This document shows, in pieces, positions 38,202 to 50,973 of a stretch of 64,000 nt of DNA. The stretch is from the NCBI GenBank assembly GCA_009103225.1, contig RHPI01002990.1:588347-652346 (forward strand), in the 5' to 3' direction. Below the pieces are notes generated by a model. It made no database searches and was not told the DNA's origin. It saw only the letters and a program-made list of their open reading frames with translations. This DNA is from Chlorokybus atmophyticus (Eukaryota; Streptophyta; Chlorokybophyceae; Chlorokybales; Chlorokybaceae). The position numbers were made by a program, and so were the translations under genes. Within the stretch, counting starts at the first letter, position 1. Each line of letters starts with the position of its first letter.

Positions 38202-41200
38202 ATGGTGAGACAGACAGCTGGTGCGCTGCATGCGGCGCTGCTCGTGCTGGCAGCTTTGCTGCACACAGCATGCGCAGACACAGGTATGGCCCACATAACA
38301 AGTTGGATTGCAAGTGCGATTACATAGTCATGCTCGCAGAATTGTACGCGTGATTACATAGGCTGCAAACTGCAAGCATCCTTCCCAAATCAGCGCTTGC
38401 AGAGCTGCATTTGTGAACACGCAGGCTCCATACTGCAAGAAAGCTTGCCACTCTCAATCTCCGCCTGCTGACCATGCATGTGCAGCTCATGTTTGTGGCA
38501 CGTCACCGTCACCAACTGCACTCGCAGATCAAGTGTTACAGCATTGTAGTATACACATTTCAGTACGGGAACTCTGTCGCTTTCTAGGCATTACGTATAC
38601 AAGTAATAAGCAGAAGCGTGGTAGCAGTGACTGACTAACTTTCCCTTGTGTACAGTTAGCGTCTCCACCGCCTCGCAGTTGCTTAAAGAGTTGGCGGATC
38701 CTGCTGCGACCGAGATTGTGGTGACGGTACAGGCCTTGTCTCTCCCTGCAGGAGGTCTGCAGGTTGATCGCGCGGTCACGCTGCGTGGAGCTTCTACATT
38801 GAGAGGAAGAGTGCAGCTTAGCGGAACCGGTGTTCTCATACAAGTGGGGAGCCAGGGCACGCTTGCGGCGGCAGGGTTGAGCATCTCAAAAGCATCGGTT
38901 GCAACGGCAAGGGAGCTTTATCGCTGTCTGAATGCGTTCGTCGTCTCTTTGTTGGCCTCATGCTAACTTGTCACAACTTCGCGCAGGGCTCTCCTGTGGT
39001 TGTGGAGGGTCAAGCGACATTCACCGACTGCGAGTTTCTTGGAAATTTTGCTGGCGCTAATGGAGGTGCGATTTCCAGTACGGGTACTCTGACTCTTCAG
39101 GGCTGCTTGTTTGTGAACAACACTGCCAACACAACCACCTTTGTAAGTACAGGCACTGACAATCAGCATGTGGTGTGTTGTACTCCTTTAGCGCTTAACA
39201 CACTCACACTGCTCGTTGGATATTGTTTACAGTATGGAGGGGCTGTTGCCAGTTCGAGAACCCTGACTGTAGTCGATTGCACCTTTGAAGGCAACACTGC
39301 GTCGGTATAGATTGTGAATAGTCACCCGTCTTGGACTGCTGTCCCTGTTGGTTACCATTCGCGTAGGCCTGCATATGTCTCACAGCACTTGCATGCATGC
39401 AGACTGCTGGCGCTGTGGCAGTGCTCAGCGGGAATGCGAGCATCATTGGCAGTAACTTCACCGGGAATACTGCACCCAATGTGGGGATCAGCATCGCTAC
39501 TGTTTTGTGTGACGCGATCTGGCTGTGGCCACTGATGTGTACTCTTGTGGCAGGATGCTGGTGCAATCTCAAATGCGGGGTCCCTGGTGTTGAATCAGAC
39601 GTTTTTCGCAGCAAACGGCGCTAGCTATACTGGCGGAACAATTCGCACAGACGGTGTGCTTATTGTTGACAGTTGCACCTTTGAAAACAATGGTGATCTC
39701 AACACGGTGCGTTGGTGTGTGTTGGTTGACGCAACACCGTAGTCAACAGCATGTCACCACTGGCCACTTAACTGTGGTGCAACTTGCAGTATGGCGGTGT
39801 GCTGTTCTCGTCATTTTCTTCAACTGTCACTCTCAGCAACAGTGCCTTCGATGGCAATTTTGCCTTGAACGGTGGCACCATCTACAATGCTGGGGACCTC
39901 ACAGCTACAAGCTGCAACATCACCAATAGTCAGGCTCCGGTATGATTTTATGACAGTAGGTACTTTGCAAATTAAAGACTTGGGCCAGGTGTAAGCTTAT
40001 ATTATATGGCAGGGCGGTGCTGCGTTGTTCGTATCCAGCCAAGGTGGCACAGCGATGAAGTTGATTGATTGCAGGATTACTGACAGCATTGCACCGGTGA
40101 GTTCGGTTCTTGCAGAAATGCAGATCAGTTCTCTTGTTTCTGCATTCTCTCCAGTGACTCAATGTCCATGCATGCATGCATTGCAGAACGATGGTGGCGG
40201 CATGCAGCTGGAAGACGGTAACGGTGGATCCGCTGCTGTGTCCCTCTCAGGGTGTTTTTTCGAGCGCAATCAGGCACAGATTGGAGCTGGTGGAGCCATC
40301 TTCAACCATGCTGTCTTCAACTTGACTATTGACAGCAGCACCTTTGTGGACAACTCGGCATATGTGAGTCTTTGCTTTGAACAGGATGATGCACGCTCAA
40401 GGACAAGTGACTTAATGCATCTCGTATCACTTCAAACAGACATCGGGTGGCGCCATCCACAATGCCGTGCGTGCAACCATCACGTCCTCCACCTTCAAAA
40501 GGAACTCTGTTCAGGTATGCAGTTGTGCCTATGGCCAGCAGTGAGCGCTCTTTGGCTGTCCTTGCAAGAGGGAACTTTAATGAGAAACCGTCTCTTACAG
40601 ACACAAAATGGTGGCGCCATTACTAACCTGTTGGTGCTGGATGTGCGAAACTCAACATTTGCAGACAACGCTGCTTTGGTAAGATACTCAATAGCAAGCA
40701 TGCAATGTTGCCACCACGGTTGTGCTTGACTATCGTCTTCATGTTGTGCAGGGCGGTGCTGGCATCTGGAACAGCGGCACCGACGCGTCGGTATGTTTGC
40801 CACGAGCTTTTAGAAAAGCGTGTTGTTCATGCAATGCATTTCGCTCACAGCTTCTTGACTGCAGCTGCAAGGCTTGAGTTACACTGTTAGAGCATTTGTG
40901 GATGGGAACTTGGCCCGAGTCACAAACTGCAGATTTTTGCGCAACCAAGCAACGGTACTTCTTGCATCGCAGCATATGTAGGTACCTCTCATGTCAATCC
41001 CTTCTGATGCGTACACTTCTGCACAGAATGCTGGTGGCGGCATTCTCCACGGCGCCGGCAACTTGATTGTCTCAGGCAGCTACTTCCAAGACAACACCGC
41101 TGCAACAGTGAGTCACTGCATGACCCCACACGCGTGCATCGCAGTGCATTTTTAGTGTGCAACCAATGTGAATACGTGGGTTTGTTCTTGACACAGCTTG

Positions 41201-44200
41201 GTGGAGGTGGGCTGTATGCTGGTGGGTATGAGACATACAAGTTCTGCCGGCGGGGAGAGACCCTTATCCAGGTACATAGCAATGCATGTTGTTGAAAGCT
41301 CGATGTGTACTAACTGAAGTGATGGTTTACAGGATAGTAAATTTGTAAGCAATGATGCAATCTATGGTGGTGGCGCCTTTGTGCAAGGAGAGGCTTGCGT
41401 ATACACTGCCAACGTCACATTTGCTCAGTGCACCTTCACCAACAACAGGTTTGCACACTAGTTATTGCACCTGGCCAAGCATCAACTGTGCTGACATTTA
41501 TGGTATGTTTGCTCCTGAAAGTGCCACAAGCGGAGGAGCCGTATATGCCACTTGCAAGTCTGGAGTATGTGCGTCCTACCTTGACTGCTCGTTTTCAGGC
41601 AACAAGTAATGCTCTTTGGTGCAATCTCATATCTCTTTATGCATTCCTGTGTTGGGTGGAGTCACAACAGTCAACTTCTTTTGCTGCCACAGAGCGCTGC
41701 AGGGCGCTGGAGGGGCCATTTACAGCGGGCTTCCTCCTAACATTACCTGCCCCTCGTCGACCGTTTCAGATTCTTCCAGCGGCTGTGAAAGTTGGGCAAA
41801 CAACACTGCGCAAGGTGGTGGTTATGGGGATGTTGTAGCAACGCCGCCGGTGGTTCTCCGAACACCAACAGAGGTATGCTCAAAGCCAACCATCTCTTCT
41901 TGTGTGTGTGCGTATCTCCACACCAAATGATATTGTGCATATTGTGCATTGCAGTTGTACTCTAGTCAAGCAAGCCGACAACCCCTTGCCAATTTCGCTG
42001 CGTCTCTCTATGACGGGTTTGGCACGATGGTCAAAGGTCTTCAGTATGATGGCAAAGTTGTCTCGCTGTCTATAGCGAACGGCACTGGCCAGCTTCAGGG
42101 CGCGGTGACGTCCGCATTCTTTAAAGGCGTGGCCAACTTTTCTGGTGTCAATGTGGACGACACGCCCGGAGCCAATGTGATCCGCCTCTCCGTGAGCAGC
42201 TTCACCTCTTCTCCCATTTCATCTTCAGCCCCGCCGCCAGTGGTGGTTAGCAGTGAAGGCACTGTTGTCGTGGATATCCGGCCTTGCGTGGCCGGCGAGG
42301 TGCGCTCCGAGGACAACCGCACCTGCTCGGTCTGTGCCATCCCTCGCTTCAGCTGGAACCCCAACAACGTTACGTGCGATGACTGCCCGGAGCACGCCAT
42401 TTGCCAGTCAGGTATGAACAGGAAGTTGTTTCAAGAATGCGTCTCTTTTCTGTACTTCGTTGCAATGGCGTCTCATAGCAGTTGGTTTTTATAGGTGCGC
42501 GGGTGGCACCCGAAGACGGATATTGGCACTCATCCCAGCAATCGTTTGTCTTCCATCAGTGCCCAAACACGGGTGCATGCATCTACAACAACCGTTCGGG
42601 TACAATTGATGCGGCCATCATTTATGACAACTACACAACCGACCTCCAGTGCAGCGAAGGTTATTCCGGCAACCTCTGCGGTGTGTGCACGGAGGCATTC
42701 GGTGTCTCGGGCTTCCCTGGCGACTTCGTGTGCAGGCGCTGTCCCGGAAAGGGCTGGATGGCAATGTACTTCATCCTCTGGGTGCTCTTTCAGATCGGCC
42801 TCGTCGCCGGCCTAATCTTTCTCCATCTCGCCGCCAATGCTCCCTCCGCCCTCCGCCAGGACCGCACCCGCCTAAATGGTGCTGCCAGACTGAAGATTGT
42901 CATTCACTTCTTCCAGGTAGCTGTCGTCATCGATTGCACATGTGCATGCGGTCACTCGTCAATGTATATATCATATCAACAGCTGCTAAGGCTGGGGTTA
43001 CATGCAGGTTGTGAGTCTGGCATACTACATTCAATACCAGTGGCCATTATTTGTGCAGTACCTTTTCGCAACTACGGGTACACTGAGTCTGTTTCAGAGT
43101 CTGTTAATTCCTCTTGAGTGTTTTGTCCAACGCGAACCGGGCGCCACGCTTTCGCCGGCATACCAGATCAACATCTTTTATGCGGTGCTGCCGTTCATCG
43201 CCTTCGCCCCCTCCCTTGTCTTTTGGCCCCTTCGCTACCGTGCGTATGTGGCCAGACGCAATGCCCTTGCATCAAGGGGCAACTCTGCGGCCAACGTCAT
43301 CGAAGCCGCGGGCGCAGATGTTGACCTCGAGAGGAAGCACGAGAAGCAACACAGTAACAACGGCGTGCTTGCTCACGAGCGCGCCTCAGAGGACCTCAAC
43401 CTTGCGCATGAACCCCACATGGATACGGCCGCGCACTGGGAGGGGCAGCCACCAGCAGGATTCTTGGCTTCATCGCGGCCAAGCAATGTGGTGGATGCAG
43501 ACAACTTGTGGCCCGCAGCTGCCCCGGATGGTACTCCACCAGAAGCCCTCGTCACGCTTCGCGTGCCTGCACCACACTATGAAAACGACATCATGCCAGG
43601 TATAGTCACGTGTGGGTACTGTTGCGCGCACGCGCATGCACATGCGCGTGTGCGCAATAGAATAGCCTACCTTCAACGCTTTACGTAGTCATGTAAACTT
43701 ACCCACAGCGGAAGCAACCAGCACTTTGCGCTTACACTCGTTGCACTCGGAACCGGGCTTCGATGCCAACTCCGACATTGGGACCCCACCAGGTATGTCA
43801 TGTTTGCGCTGCGTGGCAAGTAGCACGCAAGCAAGCATGGCATACTTTCACAGCATATGCTAACGTCTCTCCCCTGCAAAACTCTCTCTCAAATCTCTTC
43901 TGCGGACACATTAGGCATGCGTCTGCGAGCAAATACGCTCCGCCCGCAGACGCCAGCAACAGGTTATTATGAATCGATCAACCACAGTGACACACCGCTA
44001 GTGATAGCAACTAGCACAGCGGGTGCAAACGGGACTTGCATGAACTTGCAAGTCAACATGCTTTCCCCTCCTTTACTCTTTCCATTCTAAACAGGGCGGT
44101 TTGCGGCTGGGCACATGTCGCGTTCATCAACGGCGGCAGTGACGGCCGGCATGGACCAGCAACCTACACTCAAGTTCGGACAGTACCTCCGCCAGCGGTA

Positions 44201-45338
44201 CGCCCTGTCGGCGGCGTGCACAGCGCTGCTCATCTGGCCCTCTGTGGTCTCCAACATTGTCTCCATCTTCGCGTGCCGTCGCGTTGACCACGACATCAGC
44301 AGCGACCGTTACTACCAGAACGCTATTGCTCAGGTGGGGGCAACTGACTCACTCTCATCTGGTGTGGCCCTTGTGTTGGACTTGCATCTCTGAATACCTC
44401 GTGTGCGAAATGCGATTGCAGGGTTACTACTGGCAGCAGGACCTCAATGAGCAGTGCTTTGCGGGGACCCATCTGAAGCACGTGCTGATCATCGGCGTGC
44501 CGGGGCTGCTCTTTTACTGCCTGCTCATCCCCGGTGCGCCACCACCATGTTTTTGATTGGTCATACTTTATTCCCATGTGTTGCTCATGTTGGTCTGTAT
44601 CATTGTCTCAGGTGGTGTAATCCTCTGGTTGTGGCACAAGAAGCGGTCGCTGAACAAAGCGCATGTGGTTGGTGCTCTCGGTGTGCTGTACCAGCAGTAC
44701 CGGCCGACATGGTTTTTCTGGGATGGCGTGCTGCTGCTGCAGAAGTACCTGCTCATCATCAACTCCATCCTTCTGGACAAGTTTGGCGCCCAGCTTCAGA
44801 TCTCCATTGCCTTTGCCATCATCCTTGCCTCCGTCACCATCCAGTGGCATGTTGAACCCTTCACCACACGCCGCCTCAACTTCATCCATGCCCAGGCATG
44901 TCTTCACTGCGTGTGCATGTGCGTGCACGCGTGCATGCGTGTTTCCAGGAAAGCGTGCGCGCGCATATACAAGCTTGCTTGAGAGAGTCTACACGCACAC
45001 TTGCGTGTCAGTGTGCTGTTGCATGCCACTTGCTGGACACCACGGAACCGTATGCAATAGCTCACTATGTGTCGTTGTTAATCGTGTCCACCCTTTTGCA
45101 GTCTTACTACACAGCCACGGCCACAGTATGGTTCGGAATGGTGTACTTCCTTGGTTTAAGTTCTGGCGTGTCTACGCTTGTGAGCGTGCTGCTCGGCGTG
45201 TTCTGCCTAGTCCCGGCCGTGCTCTTAAGCCTCACCGTCATGACCGGGCGCTTGCAAGACCACCGCAAGCTGTCGCCGCACCGAGACCACATCAAGGACA
45301 CCAACAACGTCTCCGAGGGCAAGACCGCCAAGGCGTAA
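38202..45338 (+). CDS. PMP-repeat, multi-pass membrane surface protein, 27 exons
   Basis: All 27 exons join in frame to 1495 residues. Exon 1 (38202-38283) is a signal peptide (MVRQTAGALHAALLVLAALL). Exons 2-18 (38656-41873) encode a beta-helix-like ectodomain of repeats with GGAI/GGGI and F-x-x-N motifs (for example GGAISSTGTLTLQGCLF, then NNTA), as in chlamydial polymorphic outer membrane proteins. Exon 19 (41955-42411) and the start of exon 20 (42495-42916) are Cys-rich (CSVC..., CDDCPEHAIC, then EDGYWHSS and GYSGNLCGVC). From exon 20 to exon 27 (45102-45338) there are about eight or nine hydrophobic helices, with a ~150-residue hydrophilic loop in exons 21-24. Introns after exons 2-15 are all phase 0. 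Exon 26 ends at 44895 with a GC donor or at 44910 with GT. Similar large proteins occur in algae and other protists; their function is unknown to me. I infer a role at the cell surface. Confidence 0.88.
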
Positions 45339-45729
45339 AGCGGTGTACATAGGGCGCGGCAACATGCTCTTCTAGCCTACGGGTTGGAAGAGAGTGTCGT
45401 TCGGCTATTACCAACCAGTGTCGTGTGCTTTTATGTGTTGTGGACAATAGTAAAGCTCCCCATATACAATATACATAAATTATGTCAAACTTAACTTATG
45501 GTGTGCGCACACGTATTTGTAAAACATCTTCTCACTCGCCGTTGCAACCCTTGCAACCTTTTCTTTGCCAGAAACATTAGCCAGATGGAAGTCATGAAGT
45601 CAAACTACTTGAACTGTTCATTACCTGTTATAAACATTACCCAACAGTGTGCAACCTGCACGCAGCCAGCATCTGTGAATTTGTCGTAACTGTGCTTGCA
45701 TAATCAGTTGGTGTTTGGTTTGAAGTGGC
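45339..45729. other. Spacer between convergent genes
   Basis: 391 bp between the stop codons of the PMP-repeat gene (+) and the EF-hand gene (-). It should hold both 3' UTRs. Nothing else is seen. Confidence 0.5.
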
Positions 45730-45904
45730 CTAGTTGGAGGCGTGCAGGGGTTGCTTGTTGGAGCGATCTGAGCCGCTTGCACGCACAAAGCTCTTCGCGT
45801 GTGTGGTTGCCTTTGACCTCAGCTGCTTTATCTGCAGGACCCAACATGCATGAGTGTGTGTTAGGCATTCACTATGATGCGTGCGCGCGCGTGTATCAAC
45901 TTGA

Positions 45905-45953
<49 letters not shown>

Positions 45954-46356
45954 TATGATGACTGTCTTCGGTTTGTAAACACCCAACATCGCACCTGTGA
46001 TAGGTTCAAGCTGTGCAGGAACTCCGTGAGCGAGAGGTCTTTGCCGGCATTCGTGTCAGCTGTGCCAAATATCTCCTCCAGTTGCTGCAATGGCGGAATG
46101 ATGTTACAACAACTCCATCAGTTCTGTTGTAGTTACTCCTTACCAGTATCATCAATATTGCTATGCGCATACCGAGTCCAGCAGATTGCGCCCAAACCGC
46201 ATGTACAGTATCTGCATGGCCTCCTCTGCCGACACCGTCCCGCTGCTGTCCTTGTCATTCATCATGAACTCCACCACATTGAACAATCGCCTAGGCTCGT
46301 ACCCTGCGGTAGGCACGCAAACCAACGACATCAGCAACACCAACCACAATTAGTCC

Positions 46357-46387
<31 letters not shown>

Positions 46388-46768
46388 GGGACAGCAACAA
46401 CAACAGCAAAAACGATGACAACAACGTTATCACTGTAAGTACCGGTTTTGTCGTTGCGGCATCGGTTGTACATTTGCTGGAATTCCACCCACGTCACAAC
46501 TTTGTCGCAGTCCTCATCAACCTCCCATATCATGTCCTCAATATCCCCCTGCACCACGCCCACATGCTTGCAAAGTTCAACGCAAGTTTGTGATAACAAC
46601 ATCATCATCAAGACTAGATGGAAAACGCCCTACCTTTTTGGTTTTGTGCCCCAGCTTTGAGAAGACCTCTGCCAGCTCCGCAGCGTCAATCTTTCCATCG
46701 CCTTTCGTGTCCAAACGGTCGAACGCCCTGCGCAAGTCCTCCGCCTCGTTTTTCCTCGCAAAGCGCTC
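45730..46768 (-). CDS. Four-EF-hand calcium-binding protein, 5' exon not found
   Basis: Minus-strand exons 46634-46768, 46443-46566, 46173-46303, 45995-46084 and 45730-45831 join in frame to about 193 residues, lacking the N-terminus. The four EF-hands are DRLDTKGDGKIDAAEL, EVDEDCDKVVTWVEF, MNDKDSSGTVSAEEA and TADTNAGKDLSLTEF. Hands 1 and 3 have good ligand positions; hands 2 and 4 have substitutions and may bind weakly. The Trp before hand 2 and the LFNVVEFMMNDKD...ILYMRFG segment suggest a specific calmodulin-like family rather than calmodulin itself. A flagellar role is possible but not shown. The last exon is assigned from splice sites only. The first exon lies upstream of 46768, perhaps near or inside the N gap at 47369. 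Confidence 0.82.
45909..45952. repeat. (GT)n microsatellite
   Basis: About 22 GT units in the last intron of the EF-hand gene. Confidence 0.95.
46351..46387. repeat. (CAA)n microsatellite
   Basis: About 12 CAA/ACA units, followed by related CAGCAA units, in an intron of the EF-hand gene. Confidence 0.93.
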
Positions 46769-47120
46769 CTAAAGTTGGGTATGATGAGATCGATTGTCGC
46801 CACACACAGGTAGTGACAGTGCGTATATGTATGATAACCAAGTGTGTGCACGTATTGTTATACCCTGGCTGCTTGGGACATTGCTGCTGTTGTGCTTCAG
46901 CCCGCCACCAGTCACACTTTTGCAGGAGAGAGAGTGGCTGTTAGAGCGAATTACCACGACTCAGTACTCAGGAATCTCATTGCCTGTGCCTTCGGTGGCT
47001 ATGCTTACGCCTCCACTGCCGTTACTTCTGCCGTTACCTCTGCCGCCGCCGCCGCCGCCGCCCAAATTAGTCTGTCTGGCAGGGTGCACGCTTACTCGCA
47101 GGCAAGCGCACGTGATATTG

Positions 47121-47176
47121 TCGCAGTGCCGAAGGTTGGAACCCCAGATCTGGGGTTCGAACCTTCGGCACTGCGA
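47121..47176. repeat. 56-bp palindrome with one mismatch
   Basis: The left arm TCGCAGTGCCGAAGGTTGG and its mirror meet at AGATCT with no loop; one base pair is mismatched (G at 47139 opposite C at 47158). The right half contains GGTTCGAACC, which resembles a tRNA B-box, but no tRNA cloverleaf can be drawn around it. Confidence 0.93.
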
Positions 47177-47368
47177 AATATTTCTGCTAAAGAAAATGCT
47201 TTCTTGAGTTGTGGCCAGTGCTGCCAGTGCTGCCAGTGCACACAACTCAAGTTAGCATCTTCCTGGTGCACACTGTGCACCAGCAACATGAGTTTCATAG
47301 TGCATAATGCAGCAACTCGCATTGCTGGTGCGCACAGTTGTGTGTTGCTGCTGCATACCGTATTCATG

Positions 47369-47463
47369 NNNNNNNNNNNNNNNNNNNNNNNNNNNNNNNN
47401 NNNNNNNNNNNNNNNNNNNNNNNNNNNNNNNNNNNNNNNNNNNNNNNNNNNNNNNNNNNNNNN
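47369..47463. other. Assembly gap (95 Ns)
   Basis: A run of N only. Features cannot be called across it. Confidence 1.
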
Positions 47464-47592
47464 CCCGGGTTTTAATGGAGGATTCCATTTGCACAATAGT
47501 ATACATTAAAAAAAGAAACGATAAGTAAAGCATGTTACAACGCAAACTGATGCACACAGCGACCATCCAGTGATCGTTATCGAGTTTCATAT

Positions 47593-47961
47593 ATGTTTCA
47601 TCAAAAACGTATGCTATGCAAGACGTGCGCAATGCAGCTGCCACGCCAACAGTCTCGGATGTCTAAAGCGCGGTTCACCCTACAGACAATGTTTATATCG
47701 CACATGTGGACACCACGGCTGCATAAAGGTCGCTTGCCACGACGTAATGTCAACATTACATCACGCGACGAGCTCCTCAAGGACGAGCGGGAATCAGCTT
47801 CATACGACATCAATCAGATTGATGACATTGATGACAATGATTTTGGCGGCTTCGAGCAATCTGCGCGCGATATGTTGGCGGACCTCGACTTGAAGGGGAG
47901 CCATTGCGCCAGACTTGGTCATATGCGACGCCTCTTACTCAAGGACATGGTACTACCTTAG
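47593..47961 (+). other. Isolated open frame, possible degenerate gene or transposon fragment
   Basis: 122 codons without introns. The middle is acidic (INQIDDIDDNDFGGFEQ), followed by DMLADLDLKG. The composition is less repetitive than most chance frames in the window, but I recognise no family, and the neighbouring 3 kb has no gene. It may be a transposase remnant or chance. Confidence 0.25.
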
Positions 47962-48214
47962 TAAGTGTGTTGTCATTTATTAACCCTGCTATGTGCGCGC
48001 ACAGAAACTCATTTGCAGGTTGAAAGACGTGCGAAACCAATCTCAAACAGACTTTGAGCTCCAATCTTCTCGGGTCATCAGACATAGACCGATGAACAGC
48101 ATCAGTAGCCTTTGCTACTACAGCCCTTAAGGCACGTCAACGACTAGTCCACTCTGACTTCAATTGAGCTGGGTGCATTATATGTTAACACTATTGAGAA
48201 GCGCGCGTGCGTAT

Positions 48215-49710
48215 GTAGGTTTCCCCTTGTGCGATGGGATACACCATAGCGCATGCTTACAGCAACCGGTGCTTTCAGAGCAGGCTTAATCGCTGAGCAC
48301 CGCATAGAACGTGCAATAGCTATCGTGCGAGAGTGGGTACACTACGGCTTTAATTGTTATTGCTTTAGCGTGTTGATTAACATTAGCTACCTAGTATTGA
48401 TTATTAGACTTCATAATGAACATCTTGCGGTTTAGTCTAAAAAGTTTATTCACACACATTCATGCAAGGCGCATGCATTCTTGCCTTGCAATTGATATAA
48501 ATTTGCAAGGCTCCGCAACAAATCCTTGCGACTCTTTGCCAAAAAGACTTTTGCCAAGCAAAAAGACTCTAAAAGTAGTAAAAATGCTGAAACGTTTGCG
48601 CACACAACTCGCAGCTCGGATGTTAAACACATGCGACCATCATTGTTAAAATGAACAATATGATGCTGCACACAACATAAATTGTCCCAGTATGTTGGTT
48701 GCCGTGCTGTGCGTTCTTTAATTTCGTAATAACTCGTGCATGGTGCTCACATGTTGCTAAACAACGTGGGTGTCTCCGCAATCAATAAACGACGAGTTTA
48801 ATGTCCGTTACATAATTGCCAACAAGCGGAATGCAAAAGCAATCTGAGAGGGGCGAGTCTAGTTTAGCCACCCAGCGCATAGTAATAAATACATTTTATA
48901 CGCTGCAATAACAAGTTCCCTAAGGCCACCTTGTAACAAACACCAAACTGCAGAGTCATGAGTCTTACGCTATTTAATCCTTTAAGCAACTATAATTAGG
49001 CATGATAAGGTTCAACATGGGTTAACGTAGGAACGTAGACCACACCGAGGTGGAGGTTGCAGTACACGATCTTCGCATGTGTCCGATCACGATAACAAGC
49101 GTGATTCGTGCGCACTTAAACACCTACAGCGTCTTAAAGCCATTAGCTATGCCTCCGAAGAACTTGCATTCCAATGTGTAGGTTTCCCTCAGTGCAGCAA
49201 GGTATGTCATATCGCACACTCACAATAGCAGAGCAGGCATTATTAAGTGGTACGTGCCATCATTAACAACCACCAATTAAGAGTGGGTAGACGATGGCTT
49301 AGTGCTTAAACTTAAAGATTTTAACGTGTTGACTAACATGAGCTACGCCGTACTCGAGTGGAGGTTGAGTCTTGCGGTGTAACTTTAATGTTCAACATTA
49401 TAATTACAACTGCAATTCATGTAGTACATAAATTTGTGTAAAGCGCATGCATTCTTTTTTGCATACATGGCTACGGGACACATATCCTTGACATGTGGCT
49501 CCATCTATGGCAACGATTTTAAATTGCTACCATAGCCTACTAGTTGAAGCGCCAGTATTGCATTTGTCTTGCATTCAATTGTACAGACCTGCATTTGATA
49601 CGTTTTGCCAAAGCGCTCCAACACCTGTACGCCGTGCACATTGTGACACAAGTTGCAATCTGGATGTTGAACCTTTTAAAGTACATGCGGTAAATCATTG
49701 ATAAGAAGAA
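48215..49710. repeat. Diverged ~1 kb tandem duplication
   Basis: Blocks at 48215-48670 recur in the same order at about 49178-49710, offset by roughly 0.96-1.0 kb: TGTAGGTTTCCC, AGAGCAGGC, AGAGTGGGTA-AC, TAACGTGTTGA-TAACAT-AGCTAC, CTTGCGGT, GCGCATGCATTCTT, TTTTGCCAA, CGGATGTT-AA, ACATGCG. Identity is only moderate. No gene is seen in either copy. Confidence 0.65.
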
Positions 49711-50973
49711 CAACCTGGCTTTTGCATTTTGCCGTTAAAGGCCGCCTTCTTCGGACGATAGAAGCTTGACGGTTAAGAATTGGCCACTTGGGCACTCAAA
49801 TGACAATGAGGCCCCCTCGGCTTGGATAGTATATAAGTGTTAGCTTCGCTTACCGTTAGCGGCGTTGAACGCCGGCAGCCGTGAGCAGCACTCTTTGAAA
49901 AGCGCCGTGGGATCAACGAGGTGTTGCGCAAGATATTTAACATCGACAGCTTGCGAGCCGGACAACAACGGTCAGGACATTCTGCACATGAGTTGTGTGC
50001 TAATAAGCAATGTGTTGGGCGACATGTTTGTGATGCTTATGGCAATCTCGTTTATGATAATTGACGATAGGAGGACAGCGACAACGATGACAATAAAGGG
50101 GCAAACGTTGTGGACCAGCACGTCCTTCATGTGACAGCAAAGGAGATTGAGGGTAGCTGCCAGGTTTGTCAACTTGCTCGTTTGCAAGTGGTTACAGGCA
50201 AGAGAGCACCAAACACCTCTCTTTTATCAACTTGCACGACTTAGGCTAAGTCGAATACTTTAACAATAGATAACTTGATTAATTTATGGTTTTCTCTGTT
50301 TAAGTATGATTTCGCACATTGATTTAAACACTTACGGCCTGACCTAACTTATTTATTTTTAAGTGCAAGCAATTTATCATAACTTGTTGATGCGATAACA
50401 TTGTGCTAAGCGTACTATGGATATTGCCTTCAGCACACTGAAACAACAGACTTACATGAATGACATTTACACGCGCATTTCAATGTCAGTTGTCGCAGCA
50501 ATGTATATATTAGATTATAACTGTTTTGCGCATTTCGTCAATGAATCATATGTCACACGTCGGACATGAATCAGTTATTATTACTCATGCATATCCGCAT
50601 ACTACAGTATCATTACGATGTCATTCACATATTAAATTGAATGTGATCCATTGACTATGTAACAGTTGGTCAGTTGGTCAAATGAGTTACATTGCATGTT
50701 TAAAAAGTACAGAATGAGTACTGGCGTGCTAATATACCGTAGTGCCACATACATTACAACCCACATCCATATTCCTGCATTATTTTTTACTTCGACCCAT
50801 GACAAGCAATTATTGCATTTCAAGTAGCAGCGTCAATGGGTTTTTACGGTTTTCGACCCGCCGTTCTGTGTGTCGTCGTTACAGACTGTACTGTTGTGCT
50901 ACATCGTACATTGCACTTGTCAGTGCGACGCTGCAGCAGCGCTGTACGCGCGGTACAGTACAGTGTTACCGTA
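49711..50973. other. AT-rich spacer with no supported gene
   Basis: Short frames only. The last ~100 bp are rich in GCTGTAC/GGTACAG words that also flank the right side of the TIR element, suggesting that this element inserted into an older GC-rich repeat. Confidence 0.4.

Noticed and set aside
47121-47176. tRNA gene
   Set aside because: GGTTCGAACC is present, but the surrounding sequence folds as one long palindrome and has no D-arm, anticodon arm or acceptor pairing.
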